DNA of 64,000 nt from Frigoribacterium sp. Leaf415 (GCF_001424645.1 NZ_LMQR01000002.1:62179-126178), one strand, 5' to 3'. Positions 53,513 through 64,000 are shown, counted from the stretch's first letter. Made by a program: numbers and translations. Notes: a model not told the origin generated them from the letters alone.

Positions 53513-54435
53513 GACCGCTCCCCCACCCAGGTCGGTGCCGCGCTCGTCGGGAAGTACCGCTGCCGGATCGCCTCGGACGCGGCGCTCGTCGCGGCCTGCA
53601 CGGTGTCCATCTGGCCGGGCAGGTCGTCGAGGATCTCACCGATCGGCCGGTACTCGAGCTCGCTGCGCATCTGCCCGAGGATGCGCACCCCGCTGTCGGA
53701 CGCCGCCACCCGGTGGTTCGTCGGCTCGACGTCGCGCAAGCAGGCCTCGGCCCGGCTGATCGCGAACAGCACGCTGCGCGGGAACAACCGGTCGAGCAGC
53801 AGGAACTCGGCGGCGTTGCGGGCACTCGGCACGCCCCGGTAGGTGCGCAGGTACGCCTCGTACGCGCCGCACGACCGCAGGATCGTCGTCCACGACGGCC
53901 CGGACGCCTCGGTCAGGGTGCGCGTCGCGAGCAGACGCGCGGTCATGTCGGCCCGCTCGATCGACCGGCCGAGGGTGAAGAACTGCCACACCTCGTCGCG
54001 GCTCGTGGCGCTCTCGATGATCCCGACGGCGAGCGCGCTGCGCTCCCGCACCCAGGCGAAGAACTCGTGCACCTTGTCGTCGGCGACCTTGCGCGGCATG
54101 CGGGCGCGCGTCGTGTTGAGGCACTCCCACAGCTCGGTCGAGACGATCTCGCGGGCCCGGCGCGCGTTCTCGCGGGCGGCACCGAGCGAGTAGGCGATGG
54201 AGGCCGGGTTGTGCCGGTCGACCGCGAGCATCGACAGCACGTCACCCCGGGCCAGGTCGCCCTCGGGGGCGTCGCTGCCCATCACGGCGAGGAGGCTGCG
54301 GCAGGCGACGTCCTCCTCGATCCAGGGGTCCTCGAGCAGCAGCTGCAGGTGCACGTCGAGGATGCGCGCCGTGCCGTCCGACCGCTCGATGTAGCGGCCG
54401 ATCCAGAACAGGCTCTCGGCGATGCGGCTCAGCAT
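53509..54435 (-). CDS. Alpha-E domain protein
   Basis: This 308-aa all-helical protein has the alpha-E signature MLSRIAESLFWIGRYIERSDGTARILDV and later LGRSIERADMTARLLATR and a RSCGAYEAYLRTY block. The family always accompanies circularly permuted ATP-grasp and transglutaminase genes; its chemistry is unknown. It overlaps the ATP-grasp gene by 7 bp and the transglutaminase gene by 4 bp, so the three are made together. Confidence 0.93.
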   Translation of the reverse strand: MLSRIAESLFWIGRYIERSDGTARILDVHLQLLLEDPWIEEDVACRSLLAVMGSDAPEGDLARGDVLSMLAVDRHNPASIAYSLGAARENARRAREIVSTELWECLNTTRARMPRKVADDKVHEFFAWVRERSALAVGIIESATSRDEVWQFFTLGRSIERADMTARLLATRTLTEASGPSWTTILRSCGAYEAYLRTYRGVPSARNAAEFLLLDRLFPRSVLFAISRAEACLRDVEPTNHRVAASDSGVRILGQMRSELEYRPIGEILDDLPGQMDTVQAATSAASEAIRQRYFPTSAAPTWVGERS

Positions 54436-56183
54436 GATGGCCCTTCGGTCGGGGTGGCTCCGTGGTCGGGAACGCGGGACGCAGGAGGCGCAGGTCGGCC
54501 TCGTGACCCGGCCCGCACCTCCTTCGTCTGTTGCTGTTGCGCCTGCTGGTCGTTGCGGGGGTCGTCCTGGGGCGCGTGGTCGGGGCTGTGGTCGGCCGCG
54601 GCGGCCGCGGCCTCGGCGAGCTGCTCGGGCGTGACGACCGGGATCGACTGGGTCGGGGTCGTCTGCTCGGCGATGAGCGCGCTGACGTCGTGACCGGCCC
54701 AGGCGTTGACGTCGCCGCCGACGATCCAGGTGTCCTTCGAGCCGCCGCCCTGGCTGCTGTTGACGACCAGCTGCCCCTCGGGCAGGGCGACCCGGGTCAG
54801 GCCGCCGGGCAGCACCCACACGTCGTCGCCGTCGTGCACGGCGAACGGCCGGAGGTCCGCATGGCGGGGGCGGAGGCCGTCGTCGACCAGGGTCGGGATC
54901 GTGCTGAGCTGCACGACGGGCTGCGCGATCCAGCCGCGCGGGTCGCGTTGCAGCTGCATGCGCAACTCGTCGAGCTCGCGACGACTGGCGGCCGGACCGA
55001 CGACGAGGCCCTTGCCGCCCGAGCCGTCGACCGGCTTGACGACGAGCTCGTCGAGGCGGTCGAGCACCTCGTCGAGGGCGCCGGGGTCCTCGAGCCGCCA
55101 GGTGTGCACGTTCGGCAGCAGCGCCTCCTCGCCCAGGTAGTAGCGGATCAGCTCGGGCAGGTAGGTGTAGACGAGCTTGTCGTCGGCGACGCCGTTGCCC
55201 ACCGCGTTCGCGATCGTCACCGTGCCGAGACGGGCTGCCATCAAGAGGCCGGGCGACCCGAGCACCGAGTCGGCGCGGAACTGCAGCGGGTCGAGGAACT
55301 CGTCGTCGACGCGGCGGTAGATCACGTCGACGCGTTCGGGTCCGCCGGTGGTGCGCATGAAGACGCGGCCGCCCGAGCAGTAGAGGTCGCGGCCCTCGAC
55401 CAGCTCGACGCCCATCAGGCGCGCCAGCAGGGTGTGCTCGTAGTAGGCGGAGTTGAACACCCCGGGGGTCAGCACGACGACGGTCGGCTCGTCGACACCC
55501 GACGGGGCGCTCTTCTTCAGCGCGGCGAGCAGCCGGTTGGGGTAGTCCCCCACCGGACGCACCCGCATCGAGACGAACAGTTCGGGCAGCGTCTGCGCCA
55601 TGACGCGACGGTTCGAGATGACGTAGCTGACGCCGCTCGGCACCCGCACGTTGTCCTCGAGCACGCGCCAGGCGCCCGCCTCGTCGCGGATCAGGTCGAT
55701 GCCGCTCACCTGGATGCGCACGCCGTTGGCCGGGTCGATGCCGCTCGCCTGCCGGTGGAAGTGGCTCGAACTCGTGATCAGGCTCGCCGGGATGACCCCG
55801 TCGGCGATGGCGGTCTGCGGGCCGTAGACGTCGGCGAGGAACGCCTCGAGGGCCTTGACCCGCTGCTTGATGCCCCGCTCGACGGTCGTCCACTCGGCGT
55901 GCTCGACGACGCGCGGGACGGCGTCGAGCGGGAACGGCCGCTCTTCGCCGGCGAAATCGAAGGTGACGCCCTGCGCCAGGTACGAGTCGGCCAGCGCCGC
56001 GGTGCGACCCCGCAGGTCGTCCTGCGTCATGCCCTCGAGCGTCGCGTGGATCTCGTGGTACGCCCGACGGGGCGTGCCGTCGGGCTCGAACATCTCGTCC
56101 CATGCGGCCGCCGGCGGACGGGCGCCGGCCGGCCGGGCCGCGGCACCCGTGGTGGTCGCGTATCCCTCGAAGAGCTCACCCAT
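54429..56183 (-). CDS. Circularly permuted ATP-grasp protein
   Basis: This 584-aa protein has the DUF404/DUF407 layout: WDEMFEPDGTPRRAYH, QASGIDPANGVRIQVSGIDLIRD, VLEDNVRVPSGVSYVISNRR, a LVVKPVDGSGGKGLVVG ATP loop and a VVNSSQGGGSKDTW end block. Members are proposed amide/peptide ligases. The last 75 residues are an unusual Gln/Asp/Pro-rich tail (DDPRNDQQAQQQQTKE) carrying a degenerate inverted pair of the GGAGGCGCGG word, absent from the core family. First gene of the three-gene operon. Confidence 0.92.
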   Translation of the reverse strand: MGELFEGYATTTGAAARPAGARPPAAAWDEMFEPDGTPRRAYHEIHATLEGMTQDDLRGRTAALADSYLAQGVTFDFAGEERPFPLDAVPRVVEHAEWTTVERGIKQRVKALEAFLADVYGPQTAIADGVIPASLITSSSHFHRQASGIDPANGVRIQVSGIDLIRDEAGAWRVLEDNVRVPSGVSYVISNRRVMAQTLPELFVSMRVRPVGDYPNRLLAALKKSAPSGVDEPTVVVLTPGVFNSAYYEHTLLARLMGVELVEGRDLYCSGGRVFMRTTGGPERVDVIYRRVDDEFLDPLQFRADSVLGSPGLLMAARLGTVTIANAVGNGVADDKLVYTYLPELIRYYLGEEALLPNVHTWRLEDPGALDEVLDRLDELVVKPVDGSGGKGLVVGPAASRRELDELRMQLQRDPRGWIAQPVVQLSTIPTLVDDGLRPRHADLRPFAVHDGDDVWVLPGGLTRVALPEGQLVVNSSQGGGSKDTWIVGGDVNAWAGHDVSALIAEQTTPTQSIPVVTPEQLAEAAAAAADHSPDHAPQDDPRNDQQAQQQQTKEVRAGSRGRPAPPASRVPDHGATPTEGPSC

Positions 56184-56426
56184 GACTCGACGCTAGCCAG
56201 GGGGTGTTGCCGGGGTGTTTCGGCCGTGCGGCGGGGGTGTGTCGGGGGTCGGAGGTGGCTACGCGACACGTGTCGCCCGAGGCTCGGGCCGGGAGTCGAC
56301 CGGCCGAGAAGGAGGGCAAAAGCGAACAACGGGCCTTTCCCGCCAATCCGATTTGTAACAGAGAACTCCCAGGAGGAATAGCGTCACCCCCGAACGACAA
56401 GAACGTCCCACTGGGAGGACCCCCAC

Positions 56427-56639
56427 ATGCGCTTCAAGTACCTCGTCATCGCCCTCATCGCGTTCCTCGCGTACACCTACGGCGCCAAGGCCGGAAAGGG
56501 TCGCTACAAGGAGATCAGCAACTTCTTCGACTCGTTCTGGAACGACCCCAAGGTGAAGAAGGCGCGTGCCCAGGCCAAGAAGGACGTCGCCAAGGCCCGC
56601 AAGGCCGCGGTGAAGAAGGCCCGCAAGGCCGCGCACTAG
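56427..56639 (+). CDS. Small membrane protein with Lys/Ala-rich tail
   Basis: This 70-aa protein has one N-terminal helix (YLVIALIAFLAYTYG, about 5-19), then a YtxH-like polar region and a Lys/Ala repeat tail with five KARK-like units. It could be membrane-anchored and bind nucleic acid or wall polymer; I recognise no firm family. GGGAGGA upstream is a strong ribosome site. A stem GTCCTCTC/GAGAGGAC follows at 56639-56668. Confidence 0.75.
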   Translation: MRFKYLVIALIAFLAYTYGAKAGKGRYKEISNFFDSFWNDPKVKKARAQAKKDVAKARKAAVKKARKAAH

Positions 56640-56668
56640 TCCTCTCAGCCGCAGGGGCCCGAGAGGAC
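56639..56668 (+). terminator. Hairpin after the small membrane-protein gene
   Basis: GTCCTCTC and GAGAGGAC pair perfectly around a 14-nt loop directly at the stop codon. Confidence 0.5.
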
Positions 56669-56787
56669 GACCTTCTCACGGGCCTCTTCGCATGCGGCCG
56701 TCACACAGACCCCGCTGGCACGCACCCGATCCCGACCGTCTCAGCAGCACCAGCGCAACCCGCGCACCAAACGAAAAGGAACACATC

Positions 56788-57057
56788 ATGGGCTTCCTCG
56801 CCTTCATCCTCCTCGGCCTCATCGCCGGCGCCATCGCCAAGCTCATCCTCCCCGGCCGTCAGGGCGGCGGCTGGATCGCCACCCTGATCCTCGGTGTCAT
56901 CGGCGCCCTCATCGGCGGCTGGATCGGCGGAGCCGTCTTCAACGTCGGCTACGACGGCTTCTTCAGCATCCAGAGCTGGATCATCGCGATCCTCGGTGCG
57001 CTCGTCGTCCTCGTCATCTGGGGCTTCATCACCGGCCGCAAGGGCAGCCGCGCGTAA
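56788..57057 (+). CDS. GlsB/YeaQ/YmgE-family stress-response membrane protein
   Basis: This 89-aa protein has three hydrophobic segments and the family pattern GFLAFILLGLIAGAIAKLILPG, then GWIATLILGVIGALIGGWIGG. Family members are transglycosylase-associated or general stress membrane proteins of unknown chemistry. AAAAGGA is the ribosome site for ATG 56788. A GC-rich hairpin terminator follows 23 bp after the stop. Confidence 0.93.
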   Translation: MGFLAFILLGLIAGAIAKLILPGRQGGGWIATLILGVIGALIGGWIGGAVFNVGYDGFFSIQSWIIAILGALVVLVIWGFITGRKGSRA

Positions 57058-57080
57058 GCAGCTCCCCCGCACCACGACAG

Positions 57081-57110
57081 AGCGGGCCGTCCCTCCGGGG
57101 GCGGCCCGCT
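57081..57110 (+). terminator. Hairpin terminator
   Basis: AGCGGGCCG pairs with CGGCCCGCT, with a further TCCC/GGGG pairing and a TCCG loop. Confidence 0.75.
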
Positions 57111-57160
57111 CCGTCGTTGCCGGGGGTCGGGGGTCGTGTCGTTCCGGGTGTGCGAATCCC

Positions 57161-57774
57161 CACACGCGCCTCCGCACCCGGCGTGCCGAACCCGACCCGC
57201 GCCTCCCCGTCCCGCGTGCCTCCTACATCCCGCGTGCCGAACCCGACCTGCGCCTCCGCGTCCGGCGTGCCGAACCCGACAACCGCCGCGAACCACGCCG
57301 CTCATCTTCGCCCCACGGCCCCGATCCCCTGCCGACTGTCGCGAATTGCACGCCGCCGCGCGCCGGCTTCCCGACCCGCGCCTCCGCATCCGGCGTGCCG
57401 AACCCGACCCGTGCCTCCCCATCCGGCGTGCCGAACCCGACCCGCGCCTCCCCATCCCGCGTGCCGAACCCGACCCGCGCCTCCCCGTCCCGCGTGCCGA
57501 ACCCGACCCGCGCCTCCCCGTCCCGCGTGCCGAACCCGACAATCGGCGCGCGCCACGCCGCTCATCTCCGCCCCACGGCCCCGATCGCCCGCCGACGGTC
57601 GCGAATTGCACGCCGCCGCGCGCCGGCTTCCCGACCCGCGCCGCCGCATCCGGCGCGCCGAACCCGACCTGCGCCTCCGCGTCCGGCGTGCCGAACCCGA
57701 CAATCGCCGCGCGCCACGCCGCTCATCCCCGCCCCACGGCCCCGATCCCCTGCCGACTGTCGCGAATTGCACGC
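57161..57774. repeat. Nested repeat array of 33-bp and 98-bp units
   Basis: Runs of a 33-bp unit (CGCGCCTCC then CGCGTGCCGAACCCGACC) alternate with a 98-bp unit at 57279-57376, 57539-57636 and, truncated, 57700-57774. The runs between are about five and two 33-bp units long. The 98-bp unit contains CACGCCGCTCATC and GTCGCGAATTGCACGC. Five exact CCGCGCCTCC words occur here. The 782-bp stretch 57058-57839 has no credible gene; all frames stay open only because of composition. Confidence 0.85.
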
Positions 57775-57839
57775 ATCGGCCGGGCCGCAACGGCAGGAGG
57801 GGCGGGGCAGGGGCGCGGGACGGGTGCGAGACTCGGGGC

Positions 57840-58580
57840 ATGTGGACGCAGAACCGGCCCGACCCCGACGTCGAGGTGCCGGAGGCGGTCGTCACGGCCG
57901 CGGACGGCGACACGATCACCGCGGTCTGGCGGAACGAGGCCGGCGGCACCACGTACCGCCTGGGCGACGGGCCGACCCGACGCTTCGCGAAGTGGGCCCC
58001 GCACGGCAGCGGCCTCGACCTGCACGCCGAGGAGATGCGGCTGCGCTGGGTCGTCGACTTCACCCCCGCCCCCCGCGTGCTCGAGATCGGCGGCGACGAC
58101 GCGGGCGAGTACCTGGTGACGGCGGGCGTGCCGGGGCGCAGCGCCGTCGACCTGCTCTGGGCCGCCGACCCGGCGACCGCCGTGCGCGAGGCGGGACGGG
58201 GGCTGAGGCGACTGCACGACGTGTTGCCGGTCGACGAGTGCCCCTTCAGCTGGTCGGTGGACGACCGGATCGCGACCAGCGGGAAGGCGCGCACCGCACC
58301 TCCTGAACTCGGCGACCTGCCGGCGATCGACCGCCTCGTCGTCTGCCACGGCGACCCGTGCGTGCCCAACACGTTGATCGGCGACGACGGACTCTGGTCG
58401 GGGCACGTCGACTTCGACGCCCTCGGCGTCGCCGACCGCTGGGCCGACATCGCCGTCGCGACGATGAGCCTCGGCTGGAACTACGGACCCGGCTTCGAGC
58501 AGACCTTCCTCGACGCGTACGGCGTCGCCGACGACCCCGTCCGCACGGCGTACTACCGGGCGCTCTGGGCCGCGACGTGA
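57840..58580 (+). CDS. APH(3')-like aminoglycoside phosphotransferase-fold kinase
   Basis: This 246-aa protein fits the APH(3') group: N-lobe AGGTTYRLGDGPTRRFAKW, LRRLHDVLPVDECPFSWSVDDRI, the Brenner box VVCHGDPCVPNTLI (about 164-177) with catalytic Asp, and the metal block GHVDFDALGVADRWADIAVA. Unlike the kinase at 16997 it closely follows the antibiotic-kinase pattern, yet actual resistance cannot be deduced. The ATG at 57840 starts just after the repeat array; the longer frame upstream is repeat sequence. Confidence 0.85.
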   Translation: MWTQNRPDPDVEVPEAVVTAADGDTITAVWRNEAGGTTYRLGDGPTRRFAKWAPHGSGLDLHAEEMRLRWVVDFTPAPRVLEIGGDDAGEYLVTAGVPGRSAVDLLWAADPATAVREAGRGLRRLHDVLPVDECPFSWSVDDRIATSGKARTAPPELGDLPAIDRLVVCHGDPCVPNTLIGDDGLWSGHVDFDALGVADRWADIAVATMSLGWNYGPGFEQTFLDAYGVADDPVRTAYYRALWAAT

Positions 58581-58593
58581 CCCGTCGAGCAGA

Positions 58594-58628
58594 TAAAATG
58601 GGACGATCCGAGCCAGCCGCCATCGTCC
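58594..58628 (+). promoter_or_regulatory. Promoter and operator-like dyad of the antitoxin-toxin operon
   Basis: TAAAAT at 58594-58599 is a good -10 box. GGACGAT (58601-58607) and ATCGTCC (58622-58628) form a perfect dyad just before the ribosome site, placed for autoregulation. Confidence 0.5.
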
Positions 58629-58638
58629 GGGAGCGACC

Positions 58639-58833
58639 ATGACACCGCCGTCCGACCCTGCACGACTGACCCTGTTCCGACAGCGGTCGGTCCACGAGGC
58701 CGAGCACAGCGGCGAAATGGAGGGCCTTCACGTCGACTCCGACACGTCGTCGCATGCAGACGACTACGTAGCGGGGCGGATCGACTCCGACGAGCTCGTC
58801 GCCCGAGCGAGGGCTCGCTACGGGCTTGCCTGA
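58639..58833 (+). CDS. VbhA-type antitoxin of a Fic toxin
   Basis: This 64-aa protein carries the Fic-inhibiting helix motif [S/T]xxxE[G/N] as SGEMEG (24-29), whose Glu blocks the ATP site of the Fic partner. The C-terminal half, DDYVAGRIDSDELVARARARYGL, matches the VbhA antitoxin domain. GGGAGCG is the ribosome site. It overlaps the start of the Fic gene by 8 bp, the usual antitoxin-first order. Because the toxin is truncated, the antitoxin may be a relic or may act on another Fic protein. Confidence 0.82.
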   Translation: MTPPSDPARLTLFRQRSVHEAEHSGEMEGLHVDSDTSSHADDYVAGRIDSDELVARARARYGLA

Positions 58834-59089
58834 CGTCGTCGACCCGTACGTCGATCCGGCCACGGGAATCCTCAGGAACCTCGTCGGCGCGACCGATCGA
58901 CCGTCGTTGGACGAGGCCGAGGGTGCCCTTGCGTTCGCCCGGCTCGTCCAGCTCTCGGACCACGAGGCCCCCGGCACACGCGACCTGGCCGAGCTCTGCG
59001 GCATCCACCGTCATCTCTTCCAGGACGTGTACGACTGGGCCGGCATGCCGCGCGGCACCATAGACTCGAATGATATGACGAGCTATTGA
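58826..59089 (+). pseudogene. Truncated Fic-domain toxin (N-terminal part only)
   Basis: From TTG 58826 the frame codes 87 aa. DPYVDPATGILRNLVG, FARLVQL, LAELCGIHRHLFQDVYDWAG are the N-terminal Fic-domain blocks. Family similarity ends at WAGMPR (about 59055), and the catalytic motif HPFxxGNG is missing; the frame closes at TGA 59087. I looked through 59090-60701 for the lost half and did not find it. The loss point coincides with the start of low-GC DNA, so insertion or deletion broke the gene. It is probably inactive. Confidence 0.82.
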
Positions 59090-59148
59090 TACGAAAATCC
59101 GCTGTCTCGAGGCGGGGCAGTCAAACGGTCCGTAGCGTGAGGTGCCGC

Positions 59149-59154
59149 TAGCCT
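59149..59154 (+). promoter_or_regulatory. -10 box of a probable leaderless promoter
   Basis: TAGCCT, 6 nt before the ATG at 59161. Confidence 0.45.
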
Positions 59155-59160
59155 CCAGAT

Positions 59161-60501
59161 ATGTCAAAGATGCCTCATGCGCCCCTTTCGCTAACTTTGT
59201 TCATCTTTCCGGCTCGAAGCTTTGTCAACTCGATAGGTGCGACTCGGGCCGCGGCTACTGACTTGATGCGATCTCAAGCGCTCTCACCTAGCCAAGTCGA
59301 AGCTGACTTCGTTTCGGAGGCGGAGTACATGTATCCCAAGTACCCCCTCGACGCACATACGGCGGCGGCCAAGCTGGTCCATACAGCCGTTCATCGCTTT
59401 CAAGACGCGAGCGAGAATCTGACGGATAAAGCACAAGTTGATGCGGCCTACCGGAAAGCGTTCGGGCCATTGCAAAAAATCCTGCAGAAAATAACCGGCG
59501 ATTCGGGTGCGGAGCATAACTATCAGCACGTGTGGGAGCGAATCAGCAGCCGCCCGTCAACGGAACGTCTTCTAGGTGCCGCCTTGCTCACGCAAGCAGT
59601 AAGCGAATTCGAAGTTCTTGTGGGGCGACTAATTCGCGGAGTGCTCGAGGCGAATCCTCAAATTCTCCTGGGCAATGAGCGTAAATTTACTCTTCGCGAT
59701 CTGGAGACGTTCGACTCAATCGAGGGCGTTCGCACGTCCCTGGCAGAAGATGCGGCCGATCGAATCCAGCGTCAAGGTTTCGTTGCTTGGATGACCTGGT
59801 TCCAATCTCAATTGAAGATCGAGATACCTGGCGTCTTTGCGGACGCCCACGAATTGACTGAGGTTTTTCAGCGTCGTCATTTGATGGTGCACAACGGTGG
59901 CATCGTCAATGAGTCCTATCGCACGAACTTGGAAGGCTCGCCGTCTTTGCCCGAGGACGGGACTCGACTAAACGTGTCGCGAGCCTACTTGGCACACTCG
60001 ATTGACCTTCTGGAAGCAGCAGGCGTCAAGATAGCCGCAGCCGCGGCCTTCAAGTACGCCGACGACGTAGACGGAAGGACGGCCTCCGAAGAGCAACTTG
60101 ATAGAGCGTGCTTTGAAGCCCTCCAGCGGGAGCGTTGGGCCGTCGCAAGTGACCTCTCAGGCTGGCTTATCCCGCGAGTGCGGGACGATCCGGCCCGAAT
60201 GCGACTCCAAGTCAATAACTGGGTGGCAAGGACTGCGCTTTTCGGTCCTGAGTCAATCGCGCCCGAGGTGGAGTCGTGGGATACGCGATCGCTGGAAGAC
60301 CAGTACAAACTAGCGAAATTGGCTTTGCTCGGCGAGCTTCAGCAGGCGGTTGAATTGTCCACAGTCATGATCAAGGCCGGTTCACTATCCGAGGTCGGTT
60401 GGCGCACCTGGCCCCTTCTTGCTGTGGTCCGGGAACATGCAGAAGCAACCGGTGCCGGACTTCCAAGTTCGGACACATGGAACACCTCTCACGCTCACTA
60501 G
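59161..60501 (+). CDS. Low-GC HEPN-like protein, putative defence RNase
   Basis: This 446-aa protein is the only gene with low G+C (near 50-55% against 72%) and A/T-ending codons, so it was acquired. A helical region holds RRHLMVHNGGIVNESYR, an R239-x4-H244 motif followed by Asn, as in HEPN ribonucleases (RiboL-PSP or MAE_28990-like groups). The rest is helical with a C-terminal repeat-like half (FEALQRERWAVASDLSGWL). HEPN proteins often cleave RNA in phage defence or toxin systems; that role is inferred. No antitoxin such as a nucleotidyltransferase is adjacent. TAGCCT 6 nt upstream supports the ATG. Confidence 0.6.
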   Translation: MSKMPHAPLSLTLFIFPARSFVNSIGATRAAATDLMRSQALSPSQVEADFVSEAEYMYPKYPLDAHTAAAKLVHTAVHRFQDASENLTDKAQVDAAYRKAFGPLQKILQKITGDSGAEHNYQHVWERISSRPSTERLLGAALLTQAVSEFEVLVGRLIRGVLEANPQILLGNERKFTLRDLETFDSIEGVRTSLAEDAADRIQRQGFVAWMTWFQSQLKIEIPGVFADAHELTEVFQRRHLMVHNGGIVNESYRTNLEGSPSLPEDGTRLNVSRAYLAHSIDLLEAAGVKIAAAAAFKYADDVDGRTASEEQLDRACFEALQRERWAVASDLSGWLIPRVRDDPARMRLQVNNWVARTALFGPESIAPEVESWDTRSLEDQYKLAKLALLGELQQAVELSTVMIKAGSLSEVGWRTWPLLAVVREHAEATGAGLPSSDTWNTSHAH

Positions 60502-60701
60502 TGTCAGGCGGGACAGCTTGAGGGGTAGGAAAAGCTTTCGCTGAGTGAGAGGCCAGCACAGTTTGAACACGCTTAGCCTCTGATGGTCTCGCGTCACGCT
60601 CCTGCCTCGACACCATGTTCTGGGCACCGCGCCACGAGAAAACCTGGCGGTGTGACCAGAACGTGGCGTCATACATCGCCCGGGTCGTCCAAGATGGTGC
60701 G

Positions 60702-63416
<2,715 letters not shown>

Positions 63417-63433
63417 GCCGCGGCGTCACATGG

Positions 63434-63484
63434 GACGCAGGAGGCGCGGGCTGGGTCGTCGACCCGGCCCGCGCCTCCTGCGTC
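63434..63484. terminator. Hairpin of paired GGAGGCGCGG words between convergent genes
   Basis: GACGCAGGAGGCGCGGGC pairs perfectly with 63467-63484, with an inner GGGTC/GACCC stem and a 3-nt loop: about 24 bp in all. It probably terminates both ppc and the SDR gene. Confidence 0.8.
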
Positions 63485-63493
63485 CTCGGCCCG

Positions 63494-64000
63494 TCAGCCG
63501 ACCAGCTGCTCGCTGAGCGCCCAGAGGCGGTCCGACTGCTCGGGGTCGAGGGCGTAGTCCTTGACGCCGCGACCGCGGGCGTCCTCGCGGAACGGCTCGG
63601 CCTCGGCGACGTCCTCGAAGTAGCTGGCGCCGACGCCCTCGACGAGCGGGTGGACGGCCACGAAGACCGACGTCGCGGCGCCCTGCTGGGTCGACTTGAA
63701 GGCCGGGTTGGGGGTGCCGTCCTCGTCGATCCAGCCACGGTCGAGCATCTCCTGCTTGGGCAGGTGGCGCTGCAGCGGAGTGAGGATGCCGCCCGGGTGC
63801 ACGGCGTTCGCCAGCACGCCGTCGTCGGCCCAGCGCTGCGTGACGCCGACCGCGAAGAGCGAGTTCGCCGTCTTGGACTGGCCGTAGGCCGACCACGGGT
63901 CGTACTCGCGACGCTCGAACATCACGTCGTCGAACACGACGGGCGAGAAGTGGTGGCCGGTCGAGCTGAGCGACACGAGGCGCGACGGGGTGCCCGAGGC
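63494..64000 (-). CDS. Short-chain dehydrogenase/reductase, 5' end cut by window edge
   Basis: The frame is open from the window edge to the stop at 63494, giving 168 C-terminal residues. RLVSLSSTGHH supplies the catalytic Ser, AYGQSKTAN the Tyr and Lys, and NAVHPGGILTPL the segment after the active site; this matches retinol-dehydrogenase-like atypical SDRs. The C-terminal part has FEDVAEAEP and ends SEQLVG. Cofactor motif and start lie outside the window. Confidence 0.88.
   Translation of the reverse strand, partial: ASGTPSRLVSLSSTGHHFSPVVFDDVMFERREYDPWSAYGQSKTANSLFAVGVTQRWADDGVLANAVHPGGILTPLQRHLPKQEMLDRGWIDEDGTPNPAFKSTQQGAATSVFVAVHPLVEGVGASYFEDVAEAEPFREDARGRGVKDYALDPEQSDRLWALSEQLVG

Noticed and set aside
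57161..57774. CRISPR array
   Set aside because: The 33-bp units abut directly without unique spacers, the 98-bp units are near-identical, and no cas genes are near.
56894..58306. Long open frames across the repeat array
   Set aside because: Three frames are open at once and encode Arg/Pro repeats; this follows from stop-poor GC-rich repeats, not coding.
60502..60701. Missing C-terminal half of the Fic toxin after the HEPN gene
   Set aside because: I saw no HPFxxGNG-like motif in any frame there; the half seems to be lost from the window.

Overview
The window is about 72% G+C and reads as a chromosomal segment of an actinobacterium, most likely Microbacteriaceae. That placement is an inference from base composition, the gene families and the promoter style, not from a search. 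Genes are dense on both strands, with many 4-8 bp start/stop overlaps. Fourteen start codons have a TANNNT box 6-7 nt upstream, the signature of leaderless transcripts.

Layout. 1-4.9 kb: partial YchJ-type protein, an array of three 87-bp repeats, a metallophosphoesterase, an NAD(P)-epimerase, a HAD phosphatase and an acidic protein. 5-10.4 kb: aminodeoxychorismate lyase-like enzyme, a coupled pair of tiny genes, the glycogen debranching enzyme GlgX and an AbiEi-like protein flanked by two related palindromes. 10.5-16 kb: KdpD/KdpE with an APC-type permease in place of the Kdp ATPase. 16.3-21.5 kb: TetR regulator, APH-fold kinase, and an overlapping trio of acyl-CoA dehydrogenase, PIG-L/methyltransferase fusion and glycosyltransferase. 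21.7-28 kb: two tRNA-Ser genes around an LCP cell-wall enzyme and a GH6 cellulase, then HAD phosphatase and serS. 28-34.7 kb: lipid kinase, pheA, phosphoglucomutase, VanY-like peptidase and a DHA2 efflux pump. 35-39.3 kb: MarR regulator, a second coupled pair of tiny genes, an orphan DNA methyltransferase, small acetyltransferase, domain-permuted lipoate ligase and alpha/beta hydrolase. 39.4-42.7 kb: PepSY protein and two-component system with matching direct-repeat boxes. 42.8-52.6 kb: SDR, HAD, VOC, two MFS pumps with a MarR regulator, YdcF-like protein, unrecognised proteins and a GH114 lipoprotein. 52.7-56.2 kb: ATP-grasp / alpha-E / transglutaminase operon. 56.4-58.6 kb: two small envelope proteins, a nested repeat array and a second APH-fold kinase. 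58.6-60.6 kb: VbhA-type antitoxin, a Fic toxin cut off before its catalytic motif, and a low-GC HEPN-like gene. 60.7-64 kb: ppc and a partial SDR.

The strongest window-wide signal is the 10-mer GGAGGCGCGG and its complement. I counted about 41 copies by hand, against roughly two expected from base composition. It sits in 10 of the 12 non-overlapping gaps between convergent genes, sometimes as an inverted pair forming a hairpin, and also in-frame inside flexible protein segments. This resembles DNA-uptake words or small mobile repeats elsewhere. Other points worth a second look are several families of long palindromes, a promoter element shared by two loci, duplicated coupled micro-gene pairs, and the broken Fic locus beside a foreign HEPN gene.
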